Below are positions 1-8,411 of a stretch of 64,000 nucleotides of DNA, piece by piece. The stretch spans positions 124,001 to 188,000 of the forward strand of contig NZ_QJSX01000005.1 in the NCBI RefSeq assembly GCF_003217515.1. Direction: 5' to 3'. How positions within the stretch are numbered: position 1 is the stretch's first letter; the number at the start of each line of letters is the position of its first letter. The notes under the pieces were generated by a model. It was not told the origin of the DNA. It did not search any database and worked only from the letters and a program-made list of their open reading frames with translations. A program made the translations under genes and the position numbers. The stretch comes from Deinococcus yavapaiensis KR-236. GTDB taxonomy: Bacteria; Deinococcota; Deinococci; Deinococcales; Deinococcaceae.

Positions 1-643
1 TGGCGAGGCCCGCGCCCCGGTCGGCGCTGACGTCTTGCGCGGCGTCGAATGCGTGCTTGCCGATCGACCACGCCATGAGGGCCGCCAGGGGCAGCCAGGG
101 CACACCTCGCCCGAGGACGAGGGCGGGCACGACCACGGGCAGGGCGTACGCGACGTTCGAGAGCGAGTCGAGAAAGGGCCGCGCCTTGAAGCGCACGGGC
201 GGCAGACTGTAGAAAGCGAAGAGCAGCACGCTCAGGAGCAGCGTCGCGAACGCGCTCGGCGGAAAGGAGCACGCGAAGTACACGAGAAAAGGCGCGTTGA
301 GCGCGGCGACGCTCCACAGGACAGTGCCGACGTCGCGGTCGCGCAAACGCGCGCCTTGCCAGCCGCCCTTGCGCTCGGACAAGGCGTCCTCGGCGCGGTC
401 GGTGACATCATTGAGGCCGTAGATCAGCAAGTTGAACGGCAAGGTGAGCCAGACAAGCAAAGCCAGCACGCGCGGATCGAGCGTGTACAGCTGTCCCGAC
501 AGCCACACGCCGACAACTCCCACCCCGACCGTGTTGATCCACAAGGCGGGCCGCGACGCGAGCAGCACTTGACGCGCTCGGGACGCGTCGACCGGGGAGT
601 TCGCTTCGACTTTCATGTCGGTTCGCACCACTGAGCGTCGCAC
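1..643 (-). CDS. UbiA-family prenyltransferase (partial, 3' end outside window)
   Basis: Membrane prenyltransferase of the UbiA superfamily. Counting from the ATG at 616, the first Asp-rich motif NDVTDRAED lies at residues 69-77, and the second, [13 protein letters not shown], lies near the truncated end; both bind Mg-prenyl diphosphate in this family. [13 protein letters not shown] between them is also typical. Several hydrophobic helices are visible. A TAGATT box 6 nt before an in-frame GTG at 643 suggests a leaderless start there, nine codons before the ATG at 616. With crtI and crtB in the window, a lycopene elongase or similar carotenoid-modifying role is plausible, but substrate cannot be read from sequence. 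Confidence 0.82.
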   Translation of the reverse strand, partial: MRRSVVRTDMKVEANSPVDASRARQVLLASRPALWINTVGVGVVGVWLSGQLYTLDPRVLALLVWLTLPFNLLIYGLNDVTDRAEDALSERKGGWQGARLRDRDVGTVLWSVAALNAPFLVYFACSFPPSAFATLLLSVLLFAFYSLPPVRFKARPFLDSLSNVAYALPVVVPALVLGRGVPWLPLAALMAWSIGKHAFDAAQDVSADRGAGLA

Positions 644-696
644 CGCGCCAATCTAGCAAAGGCGGACGGGAGCAATGCCCCCAGCGCGGCGCGGCT

Positions 697-1560
697 TCAC
701 GCGTACCGCTCGCGCAACGCCTTCGCGCGCCGAGCGAGCTCCGGCAACTGCGCGTACGGCAAGTTCAACGCCGACGCGACGCCTTCGGTCGGCAAGTTGC
801 CGACGAGCGCGTCACCCGCGAACGGACAACCGCCGACGCCGCCGAGCGCGCCCTCGAACCACGTGATGCCCGCGTTTCGCGCGGCGAGCACGAGGGACAC
901 GGCGCGCTCCGGCCGAGCATGCAAGTGGACGCCGAGCCCGCCGGGCCCGAAGCGCTCGATGGCGGCGCGGCACACCTCCTCGACGAGTTCGGGCGTCGCT
1001 CGCCCGACCGTGTCCGCGATCGCCACGCTTTCCACACCAAGTTCACGCAGGCGTGCAATGGCGTCGAGGGTCACGCCCGCGTTCCAAGTCTCGCCGTCCG
1101 GATTGCCGAAGCCCATCGACAGGTACACGACGAACCGCTTGCCCGCGTCGGCGGCGTTGTCGCGCAGTTCCTTGACGAGCGGCCACGATTCTGCCAATCC
1201 ACGGTTGGTGTTGCGGCGTTGAAAGGCGTCGGACACGGACAGCGGGTAGCCGACGCTCGTCACGTTCGGCTGGGTCGCGGCGCGTTCGAGGCCCTTGGCG
1301 TTCGCCACGATGCACAAGTAGTCGCGGCCGTCGGGTTCGGGCAGTTCGGCGAGAACGGCCTCGGTATCGGCGAGTTGTGGCACGGCCTTCGCGCTCACGA
1401 AGGACCCTAGGTCGAGATGATCGAAGCCGGCGTTCAGCAGGGCCGTGAGGTACGCGACCTTCTCGGCGGTGGGAATGAGGCGAGTCAGGCCTTGCCAGGA
1501 GTCACGCGGGCACTCCACGAAGGTGACGGCCGAGGAAGGCGGGGGAAGCGGTGCAGACAC
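697..1560 (-). CDS. Hydroxymethylglutaryl-CoA lyase family protein
   Basis: TIM-barrel lyase of the HMGL-like family, 287 aa, close to the usual length of about 300. Visible landmarks are the N-terminal CPRDSWQGL (Arg-Asp pair of the active site), VHLHARPE (metal-binding His-x-His) and GGVGGCPFAGDALVGN with the catalytic-loop Cys. Known members cleave 3-hydroxy-3-methylglutaryl-CoA to acetyl-CoA and acetoacetate in leucine degradation. The residue after the HxH is Ala rather than the common Asp, so the exact substrate is not certain. The GTG start sits 5 nt downstream of TACACT (1566-1571), which suggests leaderless translation. No other leucine-catabolic gene is adjacent. Confidence 0.8.
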   Translation of the reverse strand: MSAPLPPPSSAVTFVECPRDSWQGLTRLIPTAEKVAYLTALLNAGFDHLDLGSFVSAKAVPQLADTEAVLAELPEPDGRDYLCIVANAKGLERAATQPNVTSVGYPLSVSDAFQRRNTNRGLAESWPLVKELRDNAADAGKRFVVYLSMGFGNPDGETWNAGVTLDAIARLRELGVESVAIADTVGRATPELVEEVCRAAIERFGPGGLGVHLHARPERAVSLVLAARNAGITWFEGALGGVGGCPFAGDALVGNLPTEGVASALNLPYAQLPELARRAKALRERYA

Positions 1561-1769
1561 GCGTCAGTGTACCGCGCGGCCCTCATGGAAACGGCGGCGT
1601 CGGCCTCACGAGCTTCGCGAGGAGTTTGTCCAACCTTATGCGAAGACTTGAGCGGCAGATTGTCCTATCGCGTATGGTATGGCGCGGCGAAACGAACAAA
1701 GATTGACGTTGAGAATTCCTCCCGAATTCCGTTTCGTCAGACTCCACACCGAGTTATCAGCCGACACGC

Positions 1770-1791
1770 TGTACAAAGGGTGTACAAAAGA
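1770..1791 (+). promoter_or_regulatory. Tandem 11-bp repeats, candidate CarH/LitR operator
   Basis: TGTACAAAGGG at 1770-1780 is followed directly by TGTACAAAAGA at 1781-1791, so the TGTACA cores are spaced exactly 11 bp apart. Thermus CarH is known to bind tandem 11-bp repeats with a TnTACA core. The repeats end next to the ribosome binding site of the CarH-like gene (start 1799), a position suited to autoregulation. The flanking 11-mers do not fit, so only two repeats are visible. Confidence 0.6.
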
Positions 1792-1798
1792 GGCGAGC

Positions 1799-2740
1799 AT
1801 GTCCGACATCAACATCAGTAACGCGACCGGACTGTACACCACTTCCGAGGTCGAACAGCGAACGGGCGTTCCGGCGACGACGCTGCGCCAATGGGAGCGA
1901 CGCTACGGCATTCCCCATCCTACCCGCAACGAAAGCGGCTACCGTCTGTACAGCGCCGCCGATCTTTCCCGCATCGACTTTTTGCAATCCCGCTTGTCCG
2001 AGGGCATCTCCATCAGCCGAGCGGCGCAACTGTGCCGAGAGCACTTCGGCGGTGCCGAGCCTGCTGAAACGCCCGCGCCCGTTTCGAGCGATTCGAATCT
2101 CCCGAGCGAAATGATCGGCGATTTACGGCGCGCCCTGCTCGCTCCGGATCACGGCCGCGCCTCGGACATCATTTCGCGCGCCTTGAGACACCTCACCGTC
2201 GAGGACGTCCTCATGCACATCATCCAGCCCGTCTTGCTCGACATTGGCGAGTTGTGGGAGCGCGGCGAGATCACCGTGGCCCACGAACATCAAGCGACCT
2301 CCTTTTTGCGCGGCAAGATCGCGGGACTGCTCGAACTCGCGGGCAACGACGGTTGGGGCCCGAGCGTCGTCGCCGCTTGCGGACCGTCCGAGCAGCACGA
2401 ACTCGGCTTGTTGATGCTTTCCGTGGTCTTGCGCCGCGCGGGCCTGCGCGTGCACTACTTGGGGCCCAACACGCCCCTCGGCGATCTCGCCGTGTACGCG
2501 CGGCAAGTGCAGGCGAGCGGCGTGCTGATCAGCGTGCAGACGGGCGAGGCGTTGCACGCTCTGCGCGCCCAGCTCGGAGATCTGCGCGACCTCGGCATGC
2601 CGCTGTACTTCGGCGGCGCCGCCTTCAACGCTCGACCCGACCTCGCCGTGCAATTCGGCGGAACGTATCTGGGAGCGGACGCTGTGCAATCCGCGCAGAC
2701 TCTCGTCACGCGCCTCAAGGAGCGATTGCATGCCCCATAA
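1799..2740 (+). CDS. CarH/LitR-like MerR regulator with cobalamin-binding domain
   Basis: 313-residue regulator in two parts. An N-terminal MerR winged helix (about 11-80; TLRQWERRYGIPHPTRN) is followed by a helical bundle plus Rossmann B12-binding domain. The bundle has the photoreceptor signature W-x9-EH (W153, E163, H164) and the Rossmann part has E-x-H-x-x-G (E198, H200, G203), where the His normally ligates cobalt. In Thermus and Myxococcus such proteins repress carotenoid genes in the dark and release DNA in light. The start is set by a GAGG site after the 11-bp operator repeats; an in-frame extension to 1679 lacks a homologous start. The next gene overlaps by 11 bp. Confidence 0.87.
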   Translation: MSDINISNATGLYTTSEVEQRTGVPATTLRQWERRYGIPHPTRNESGYRLYSAADLSRIDFLQSRLSEGISISRAAQLCREHFGGAEPAETPAPVSSDSNLPSEMIGDLRRALLAPDHGRASDIISRALRHLTVEDVLMHIIQPVLLDIGELWERGEITVAHEHQATSFLRGKIAGLLELAGNDGWGPSVVAACGPSEQHELGLLMLSVVLRRAGLRVHYLGPNTPLGDLAVYARQVQASGVLISVQTGEALHALRAQLGDLRDLGMPLYFGGAAFNARPDLAVQFGGTYLGADAVQSAQTLVTRLKERLHAP

Positions 2741-3338
2741 GACACGGTACCAGCGCGGCGAAGTGATTTACCGTCAAGGCGAGCCGAGCGGACGCATCTA
2801 CCGAGCCGAGACGGGCTTCGTTCGTCTCGCCCGCACGACGAGTCGCGGACGCACCATCACCGTTCGCCACGTCCTTCCCGGCGATTACTTCGGTGAGGAC
2901 GCGTTGGCGACCGTGGAGCATCCGCACGGAGCGGAGGCCCTCACGAACGCCATGATCGTGAGCTTCGATCCCGGCGACCTTTCCGACGGAGAACTGCTCG
3001 AACTCGCGCGCAACCTCGGCGAACAGCTTCGGCGCACGATGAGCTACGAAGTCCATCTGCAAAGCGGCGATCTCAAGCAGCGCGTCGTGCGCTATCTGCT
3101 GGAGCTGGCCGACACGCCGCTCGGCGCGGAGGATGCCGAGAACCGTCTGTACGTGCGCGCCACGCACGAACTTCTTGCCGAAGGCAGCGGGTCCACTCGC
3201 GAAAGCGTCTCCAAGATCGTCACGGAATTGCGCGAAGCGGGTCTTATCGAAAGCGGCTACCGCCACATCACCTTGCTGGACCTCGACGCCTTGAAAGCCC
3301 TCGCGACGAGCGTCCCGCTCGAAACGGCGGAGGGCTGA
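2730..3338 (+). CDS. Crp/Fnr-family transcriptional regulator (TTHB099-like)
   Basis: 202-aa regulator with an N-terminal cyclic-nucleotide-like beta-roll (GDYFGEDAL) and a C-terminal HTH ([21 protein letters not shown], recognition helix about 150-170). At the site where cAMP-binding Crp has Arg-Ser this protein reads HPHGAEA, so it is probably cAMP-independent. AAGGAGCG precedes the ATG, which overlaps the CarH-like gene by 11 bp, so the two are co-translated. The same pairing exists on the Thermus megaplasmid, where the Crp partner of LitR activates crtB. A comparable role for crtB and light-stress genes here is inference from family and gene order. Confidence 0.85.
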   Translation: MPHKTRYQRGEVIYRQGEPSGRIYRAETGFVRLARTTSRGRTITVRHVLPGDYFGEDALATVEHPHGAEALTNAMIVSFDPGDLSDGELLELARNLGEQLRRTMSYEVHLQSGDLKQRVVRYLLELADTPLGAEDAENRLYVRATHELLAEGSGSTRESVSKIVTELREAGLIESGYRHITLLDLDALKALATSVPLETAEG

Positions 3339-3339
3339 C

Positions 3340-4260
3340 GTGCGAATTTTCGTCACGGGCGGCAACGGTTTCGTCGGCGAAACGGTCACGAGGCAACTTC
3401 TTCGCGACGGGCACGACGTCGTGGTCGGATCACGTGACGGCGAGAGCGTCGACGGGGCTCGCGGCGTTCGTATCGACGTCACGGATTTCGGCAGCGTTCA
3501 ACGCGCCTTCGGGGAAGTGCAGCCGCAAGGCGTCGTACACCTCGTGGGGATCATCGCCGAGGTGAAGAAGCGCGGCCAGACGTTCGAGCGCGTTCACTTC
3601 GAAGGAACGCGCAACGTCCTCGCGGCGACCGCGCCCGGCACTCGCTACGTGCACATGAGCGCCCTCGGCGCGCGGCCCGATTCCAAGAGCGGCTACAGCG
3701 CCACGAAAGGACGCGCGGAGCAGATCGTGCGCGGCAGCCCGCTCGCGTGGACGATTCTGCGGCCCAGCCTCATCTTCGGCCCGGGCGACGACTTCTTCGG
3801 TCGCGTCTTGAGGCAGCTCGTGTCGCAAGGCCCGGTCGTGCCCGTCATCGGCGACGGCGGCTTCCTCTTCCGGCCCGTGAGCGTCGAGGACGTCGCCCTC
3901 GCGTTTTCACGTGCCTTCTCCACGTCCGCGTCGGTCGGACACACGTACGACCTCACGGGCCCCACCGAGTACCGCTTCGACGACTTGCTTCGCCTCGAAC
4001 TCGGCGCGCTCGGCAAGCGCAAGCCGCTCGTACACGTGCCGCTGGCCCTGATGAAACTCGCCGTGCCGATGATGCAGATCCTTCCGGCGCCGCCCATCAC
4101 GCGCGATCAATTCGCCATGCTGCTCGAAGGCAGCACCGCCGATCCGACGGCGGCGCGAACGACCTTCGATCTGCCGATGCTCCGCCTCGAAGACGCGTTG
4201 CCGCGTATCCTCGGCGCGCAAAGCGAGAAGCCTTCTCGAGCGGTCGTCTCCGGCGATTGA
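3340..4260 (+). CDS. NAD(P)-binding SDR, NDUFA9-like epimerase family
   Basis: 306-aa atypical short-chain dehydrogenase. TGGNGFVG near the N terminus is the Rossmann dinucleotide motif, YSATKGRAE is the Tyr-x3-Lys catalytic pair, and [14 protein letters not shown] is typical of the NDUFA9/YbjT-like group. It starts at GTG 3340, two bases after the crp stop, so it is the third gene of the carH-crp operon. A perfect hairpin terminator follows at 4277. Known relatives bind NAD(P)H and some act on quinone-linked or isoprenoid metabolism; the substrate here is unknown. Confidence 0.8.
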   Translation: MRIFVTGGNGFVGETVTRQLLRDGHDVVVGSRDGESVDGARGVRIDVTDFGSVQRAFGEVQPQGVVHLVGIIAEVKKRGQTFERVHFEGTRNVLAATAPGTRYVHMSALGARPDSKSGYSATKGRAEQIVRGSPLAWTILRPSLIFGPGDDFFGRVLRQLVSQGPVVPVIGDGGFLFRPVSVEDVALAFSRAFSTSASVGHTYDLTGPTEYRFDDLLRLELGALGKRKPLVHVPLALMKLAVPMMQILPAPPITRDQFAMLLEGSTADPTAARTTFDLPMLRLEDALPRILGAQSEKPSRAVVSGD

Positions 4261-4276
4261 CTCGAGGTGGGACGAA

Positions 4277-4310
4277 GAAGAGGGAGCGCCCCTTGGGGCG
4301 CTCCCTCTTC
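4277..4310. terminator. Perfect 16-bp hairpin between convergent genes
   Basis: Left arm 4277-4292 and right arm 4295-4310 (GAAGAGGGAGCGCCCC and its complement) with a TT loop. It lies between the SDR stop and the end of the opposite-strand winged-helix gene, so it could serve both. There is no strong T-run on either side. Confidence 0.7.
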
Positions 4311-4325
4311 GAATTTCGATCTGTC

Positions 4326-4805
4326 TTACGCGACGCGTTGACGCTGCGCTTGGTCCTTGACTTCTTCCTTGAGGCGGAAGATGACGAGGCTGCCGACGAA
4401 CGTGCAGGCGATGAGGCCGTGCGCGTTGAGGAGGCTGAGGGCCGCCATGACGTCTTCGCGGGTCATGCGCAGTTGCTCCGCCATGTGCAGGGCACTGTCG
4501 GCGCGGCCACGCAGGTAGTCGAGGATCTTGTGGGCTTCGGCGGTGAGCTCCGTGGCGGGCACGTCGGCGAAACCAGGGTCGGCAAGGCCGTACACGGCGC
4601 GCGTTCCCGTGCCGGGCAAGCGGCGCACGCGGCCTTGGTCAAGCAGCGAGGCGAGCGCGGCGCGCAGGTGCGACAGCGCCAAGCCCGTGTGACGAGCGAG
4701 TTCCGTCTCGACCCACTCGGGCTTGCTTTCCAAAGCGGCGAGGACGATCTTTTCGTTGGCGCGACGAGTCTGTTGCAGATCGTCAATGGTCGGGGGGTTA
4801 AACAT
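4326..4805 (-). CDS. Tandem winged-helix DNA-binding protein, function unknown
   Basis: 159-residue soluble protein. Two helix-turn-helix-like stretches are visible: TELARHTGLALSHLRAALAS with a short wing at about 33-66, and MAEQLRMTREDVMAALSLL near 108-128. It resembles MarR/ArsR-type regulators in general, but I do not recognise a named family. The ATG at 4805 is chosen because GGAGG precedes it by 8 nt; in-frame ATGs further upstream fall inside hairpins of the leader. The message has an unusual structured 5' region (4806-4884). It is divergent from crtI, so it may regulate that gene or itself, but nothing in the sequence proves it. Confidence 0.72.
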   Translation of the reverse strand: MFNPPTIDDLQQTRRANEKIVLAALESKPEWVETELARHTGLALSHLRAALASLLDQGRVRRLPGTGTRAVYGLADPGFADVPATELTAEAHKILDYLRGRADSALHMAEQLRMTREDVMAALSLLNAHGLIACTFVGSLVIFRLKEEVKDQAQRQRVA

Positions 4806-4884
4806 GGCTGACGCCTCCGGCATGAAAACCCCGGCGCATGCCGGGGAGAGAACGGTAAGGTTATGCGCCAAGCAGCGCAACCTT
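4806..4884 (-). promoter_or_regulatory. Structured 5' leader with mutually exclusive hairpins
   Basis: Reading the minus strand, an imperfect hairpin (AAGGTT/AACCTT with inner GCGC pairs, 4857-4884) is followed by CCCCGGC-atgc-GCCGGGG-TTTT (4846-4825), which looks like an intrinsic terminator. A competing pairing of CCGGCATG (4844-4837) with CATGCCGG (4824-4817) would break that hairpin and cover part of the GGAGG ribosome binding site (4818-4814). This layout is typical of attenuators. I could not match the upstream part to a known aptamer. Confidence 0.45.
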
Positions 4885-5119
4885 CCGATTGTCGCACACC
4901 ACAAGCCTTACTGTTGTGGTCGGTCTCTCAATTGACTGCCCGGACGCACCAGAGCAAGTCGTGACATCAGCCTGACAGAAGGCCATGAGAAAGGCTGTCA
5001 CAAGCTCGACAATTTCGTGAGACCCGGCGCAATGTCCCCAGAGGCGTCGAGCGTCAACTGCGACCCTTGGTACTGCCTTGCGGCGCCGTCTGTAGCATGT
5101 TCGGAGAACGGAGGAATTC
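4885..5119. other. Divergent intergenic region upstream of crtI
   Basis: No gene is visible. The crtI ribosome binding site GGAGGA lies at 5109-5114, and TAGCAT at 5093-5098 is a possible -10 without a well-spaced -35. Three TGACA/TGTCA elements cluster at 4961-5001, including TGACAG and CTGTCA as an inverted pair flanking about 16 bp, a possible operator. No TGTACA CarH-type repeat is present. Confidence 0.4.
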
Positions 5120-6775
5120 TTGACGCGCAATTCAACTTCCTTGAGGGACCGTTCCGCGATCGTCATCGGATCGGGCATCGGCGGACTCGCCATGGGCATT
5201 CGGCTGCAAAGCCTCGGATTCGACACCACCATCCTCGAAAAACTCGACGGGCCGGGCGGACGCGCCTACGTTCGCAAAGCCGACGGTTTCACCTTCGACA
5301 TGGGTCCCACCGTCTTGACCGTGCCGCACTTCATAGAGGAGCTCTTCTCGCTCGAGCGCGGCGCGCCCGGGCTTCTGGAGCCCGACTTTCCCGAAAGCGT
5401 CCGCAAGGCCGAGCGCGTGAAAAGCGGCGTCAGTGGCGGGCCGAGCACGTCGCGCTACGTGACGATCCGGCCCATTTTGCCCTTTTATCGCATCTACTTC
5501 GACGACGGCACCTTCTTCGACTACGACGGAGATCCAGACAGCACGCGCCGCCAAATCGCCGCGCTCGCTCCCGAGGACCTCGCGGGATACGAGCGCTTCC
5601 ACGATGACGCCAAAGCGATTTTCGAGCGTGGCTTCCTGGAACTCGGCTACACGTACTTCGGAGATCTGCAAAGCATGCTGCGCGTCGTGCCCGACCTGCT
5701 TCGGCTCGACGCCGTGCGGCCCTTGTTCTCGTTCGTGCGGCGCTACTTCAAGAATCCGAAGATGCAACAAGTCTTCTCGTTCGAGCCCCTGCTCGTCGGC
5801 GGCAATCCCATGAAAGTCCCGGCGATCTACGCGATGATCCACTTCGTCGAGAAGACGTGGGGCATTCACTTCGCCATGGGCGGAACGGGCGCGCTCGTCG
5901 ACGGCTTCGTGCGCAAGTTCGAGGAGCTCGGCGGCAAGATCCGCTTCGACGCGGAAGTCGAGAAGATCGACGTGGACGCTCCGCGCGGCCGACTCGGCAA
6001 GCGCTCGGTGAAGGGCGTGACGTTGGCAAGCGGCGAACAGCTTCGAGCGAACCTCGTGGTGTCCAACGGAGACTACGTCACGACCTACCGCAAGTTGATC
6101 GAGCCACGGCACCGCCTCGTGAACTCCGACGCGCGCATCAACCTCGCCAAGCCGTCCATGAGCGTCGTCGTCGTCTACTTCGGCTTTCGAGACAACGGGC
6201 AGCTGAAGCTGCCGCACCACACCATTATTCTCGGGCCGCGCTACGAGGAGCTCCTGACCGACATCTTCGACCGCAGGATCCTCGCGTCCGACTTCAGTCA
6301 GTACCTGCACGTCCCGACCGTGACGGATCCCAGCCTCGCTCCTCCCGGTCATCACGCCGCGTACACCCTCATTCCCGTGCCGCACAACGGAAGCGGTCTC
6401 GAGTGGAGCAAGCTCGGCGAGCCCTTCGTCGACAAAGTGCTGACGTTCCTCGACGAGCGCGGCTACATCCCCGATCTTCGCGAGCGTCTCGTGCACAAGT
6501 CGTGGGTGACGCCCGACTACTACCAAGACACCCTGCTCAGTCACCTCGGCAACGCCTTCGGCGTCGAGCCCGTGTTGTGGCAAACGGCGTTCATGCGCCC
6601 GCACAACCGCTCGGAGGACATCGCCGGGCTCTACCTCGTCGGCGCCAACGCCCAGCCGGGCGGCGGCACCCCGAGCGTCATGATGAGCGCGAAGATGACG
6701 GCCCGCGAGATCGCCAAGGACTACGGCCTGGACTTGGGTTTGCTGCGCGGCGTGCCCGCTCCCGTCTCGCGGTGA
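5120..6775 (+). CDS. crtI: Phytoene desaturase
   Basis: 551-aa FAD-dependent desaturase that converts phytoene toward lycopene. [20 protein letters not shown] is the N-terminal dinucleotide-binding motif, followed by [12 protein letters not shown]. The C-terminal [22 protein letters not shown] is the CrtI flavoprotein signature. The start is TTG 5120, supported by GGAGGA 6 nt upstream. The 314 bp before it separates it from the divergent winged-helix gene. Length agrees with Deinococcus CrtI (about 548). It is apart from crtB, which lies 10 kb away on the other strand. Confidence 0.95.
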   Translation: MTRNSTSLRDRSAIVIGSGIGGLAMGIRLQSLGFDTTILEKLDGPGGRAYVRKADGFTFDMGPTVLTVPHFIEELFSLERGAPGLLEPDFPESVRKAERVKSGVSGGPSTSRYVTIRPILPFYRIYFDDGTFFDYDGDPDSTRRQIAALAPEDLAGYERFHDDAKAIFERGFLELGYTYFGDLQSMLRVVPDLLRLDAVRPLFSFVRRYFKNPKMQQVFSFEPLLVGGNPMKVPAIYAMIHFVEKTWGIHFAMGGTGALVDGFVRKFEELGGKIRFDAEVEKIDVDAPRGRLGKRSVKGVTLASGEQLRANLVVSNGDYVTTYRKLIEPRHRLVNSDARINLAKPSMSVVVVYFGFRDNGQLKLPHHTIILGPRYEELLTDIFDRRILASDFSQYLHVPTVTDPSLAPPGHHAAYTLIPVPHNGSGLEWSKLGEPFVDKVLTFLDERGYIPDLRERLVHKSWVTPDYYQDTLLSHLGNAFGVEPVLWQTAFMRPHNRSEDIAGLYLVGANAQPGGGTPSVMMSAKMTAREIAKDYGLDLGLLRGVPAPVSR

Positions 6776-6805
6776 CAAGCGTGACGCCTCGCTACACTGC
6801 GGGGC

Positions 6806-7159
6806 ATGGAAGTCCAGATCTTCGGCCTCAAAAAGTCGGCGGCGACACGGGCCGCCGAGCGCTTCTTCAAAGAGCGGCGCGTCAAGATTCACTTCGTGGA
6901 CCTCGCGCAGCGTCCTATCGCGAAGGGCGAATTGGCGCGCTTCACGCAGAAGTTCGGCCTGACGGCCTTGCTGGACGTCGAAGGCAAAGCGTACGAGGCG
7001 CTCAACCTTCCATACCTGCGCCTCAGTGAGGACAGCCTCGTTCAAAAGGCGATCGACCACCCCGAGTTGCTCAAGCTGCCCCTCGTCCGCATGGGCAAGT
7101 TCTTGAGTTACGGCGACGCCCAAGGCGATTGGAGAACGTGGATGGACACGGCGAAGTAA
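6806..7159 (+). CDS. ArsC/Spx-family thioredoxin-fold protein lacking cysteine
   Basis: 117-aa protein with the ArsC/YffB layout: IFGLKKSAATRAAERFFKE followed by VKIHFVDLAQRPIAKGEL, then KFGLTALLD and a C-terminal LLKLPLVRMGKFLSYG, which matches the PLxxxG part of the family. Arsenate reductases and Spx carry a catalytic Cys in the first loop; here KKSAAT replaces it and the whole protein has no Cys. Redox activity is therefore unlikely and a binding role is more probable. The ATG follows TACACT by 7 nt, consistent with leaderless translation. It sits 30 bp after crtI but appears to have its own promoter. Confidence 0.7.
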   Translation: MEVQIFGLKKSAATRAAERFFKERRVKIHFVDLAQRPIAKGELARFTQKFGLTALLDVEGKAYEALNLPYLRLSEDSLVQKAIDHPELLKLPLVRMGKFLSYGDAQGDWRTWMDTAK

Positions 7160-7217
7160 GCGCCCGCACGAGAGTCGAAGGGCGTCAGAGCGTCTCGGGC
7201 GCGTGCTAGCCTGCGGT

Positions 7218-8351
7218 ATGACTCCGCGCAAGCCCACCTTGTACTGGGAGTACATCAAAGTCGAAGAGCTCTTGTCGCTTCAAAGCGGCCTCGCCGAGTC
7301 GGACGCGGACTTGTCGAACGACGAAGTGATGTTCATCGTGGTGCATCAAGTGGACGAGTTGTGGTTCAAGCTCGTGTTGCGCGAACTCGTCGGAGTGCGC
7401 GACTTGCTGGCCCGGCCGCACGTCCCCGAGCAGGACCTCGGGAAGGTCGTGCGGAGCCTTCGGCGCGTCGTGGTGCTGTTCGAGCAGCTCAGCTCGCACT
7501 TCGCGCTCATGGAGACGTTGACGACGCGCGACTACCTGGCGTTTCGCGACAAGCTTTCCCCCGCGAGCGGCTTTCAAAGCGCGGGCCTGCGAGAAATCGA
7601 ACTCGTGCTCGGCTTGGAGGAAGCCGAGCGCATTCCCCTCGGCTTCGAAGGCTCGTACCGCGCGGCGTTGCGGCACCCGAACGGCGATCGCTCTCCGGCC
7701 CTCGACCGCGTCGAGGCGCGCGAGCAGGACTCCGTGACGCTGCGCGAAGCGCTCGACGCTTGGCTGTGGCGCACGCCCATTCAAGGAAGCGTGCCCGGCC
7801 AGTCCGGAGACACCGAGACGGTGGACGCGTTCTTGAAGCAGTACCTCGGCGCGATCGAACGCGAAAGCCGGACGTTCACGGACCTCTCGCAGCGTGACGC
7901 GATGACGCCCGAGGACGTGGCGCGCCTCGAGGGCCGTCACGAGCGAGGATTGGCGAGCGCGCGGGCCTTCTTGTTCGCCGAGGACGTGTCCGACGAGCAG
8001 AGCGAGCGAGCGAAGCGCTTGCGCGCCGCCCTGCTGTTCATCGAAAGCTACCGCGAGTTGCCGTTGCTGTCGTGGCCTCGCGAAGTCATCGACGCGATCG
8101 TCGCGATGGAACAGGCGATGTTGATCTTCCGGTCCCGGCACGCACGCATGGTGGAGCGCGTGATCGGACGGCGAACGGGCACCGGCGGCTCGGCGGGCGT
8201 GGATTACCTCGATCAGACGGCGTTGAAGTACCGCGTCTTCAAGAACCTCTGGGCGGTGCGGACCTTGCTGCTGCGCGAGGAAGCCTTGCCGGAGCTCGGA
8301 GCGGCGCACTTCTACGACTTTCATCCGGACGCGAAGCTGACGACTCAATAA
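7218..8351 (+). CDS. kynA: Tryptophan 2,3-dioxygenase
   Basis: Heme dioxygenase opening the indole ring of tryptophan to N-formylkynurenine, the first step of the kynurenine pathway. Diagnostic stretches are YWEYIKVEELLSLQ, HQVDELWFKL, HFALMETLTTRDYLAFRDKL with PASGFQS, and RTGTGGSAGVDYLDQT near the C terminus. At 377 aa it is longer than the common bacterial form of about 280, with additional sequence in the middle, more like eukaryotic enzymes. The ATG at 7218 is preferred over a TTG at 7203 because TAGCCT (7207-7212) places a leaderless start there. No other kynurenine gene is nearby. Confidence 0.92.
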   Translation: MTPRKPTLYWEYIKVEELLSLQSGLAESDADLSNDEVMFIVVHQVDELWFKLVLRELVGVRDLLARPHVPEQDLGKVVRSLRRVVVLFEQLSSHFALMETLTTRDYLAFRDKLSPASGFQSAGLREIELVLGLEEAERIPLGFEGSYRAALRHPNGDRSPALDRVEAREQDSVTLREALDAWLWRTPIQGSVPGQSGDTETVDAFLKQYLGAIERESRTFTDLSQRDAMTPEDVARLEGRHERGLASARAFLFAEDVSDEQSERAKRLRAALLFIESYRELPLLSWPREVIDAIVAMEQAMLIFRSRHARMVERVIGRRTGTGGSAGVDYLDQTALKYRVFKNLWAVRTLLLREEALPELGAAHFYDFHPDAKLTTQ

Positions 8352-8411
8352 TGAAGGTCTCGGCCCGCTAAAATCAGGTGCAGGTCAGTGACGCGTTTCA
8401 CACTGAGCGTC

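Noticed and set aside
1833..1838. A third TGTACA inside the CarH-like coding region
   Set aside because: It is not in 11-bp phase with the two upstream repeats and the codons fit the conserved start of the MerR domain.
5132..7258. Long open frame of about 700 codons on the minus strand under crtI
   Set aside because: It is a high-GC antisense shadow of crtI, the ArsC-like gene and the start of the dioxygenase gene, with no recognisable domain.
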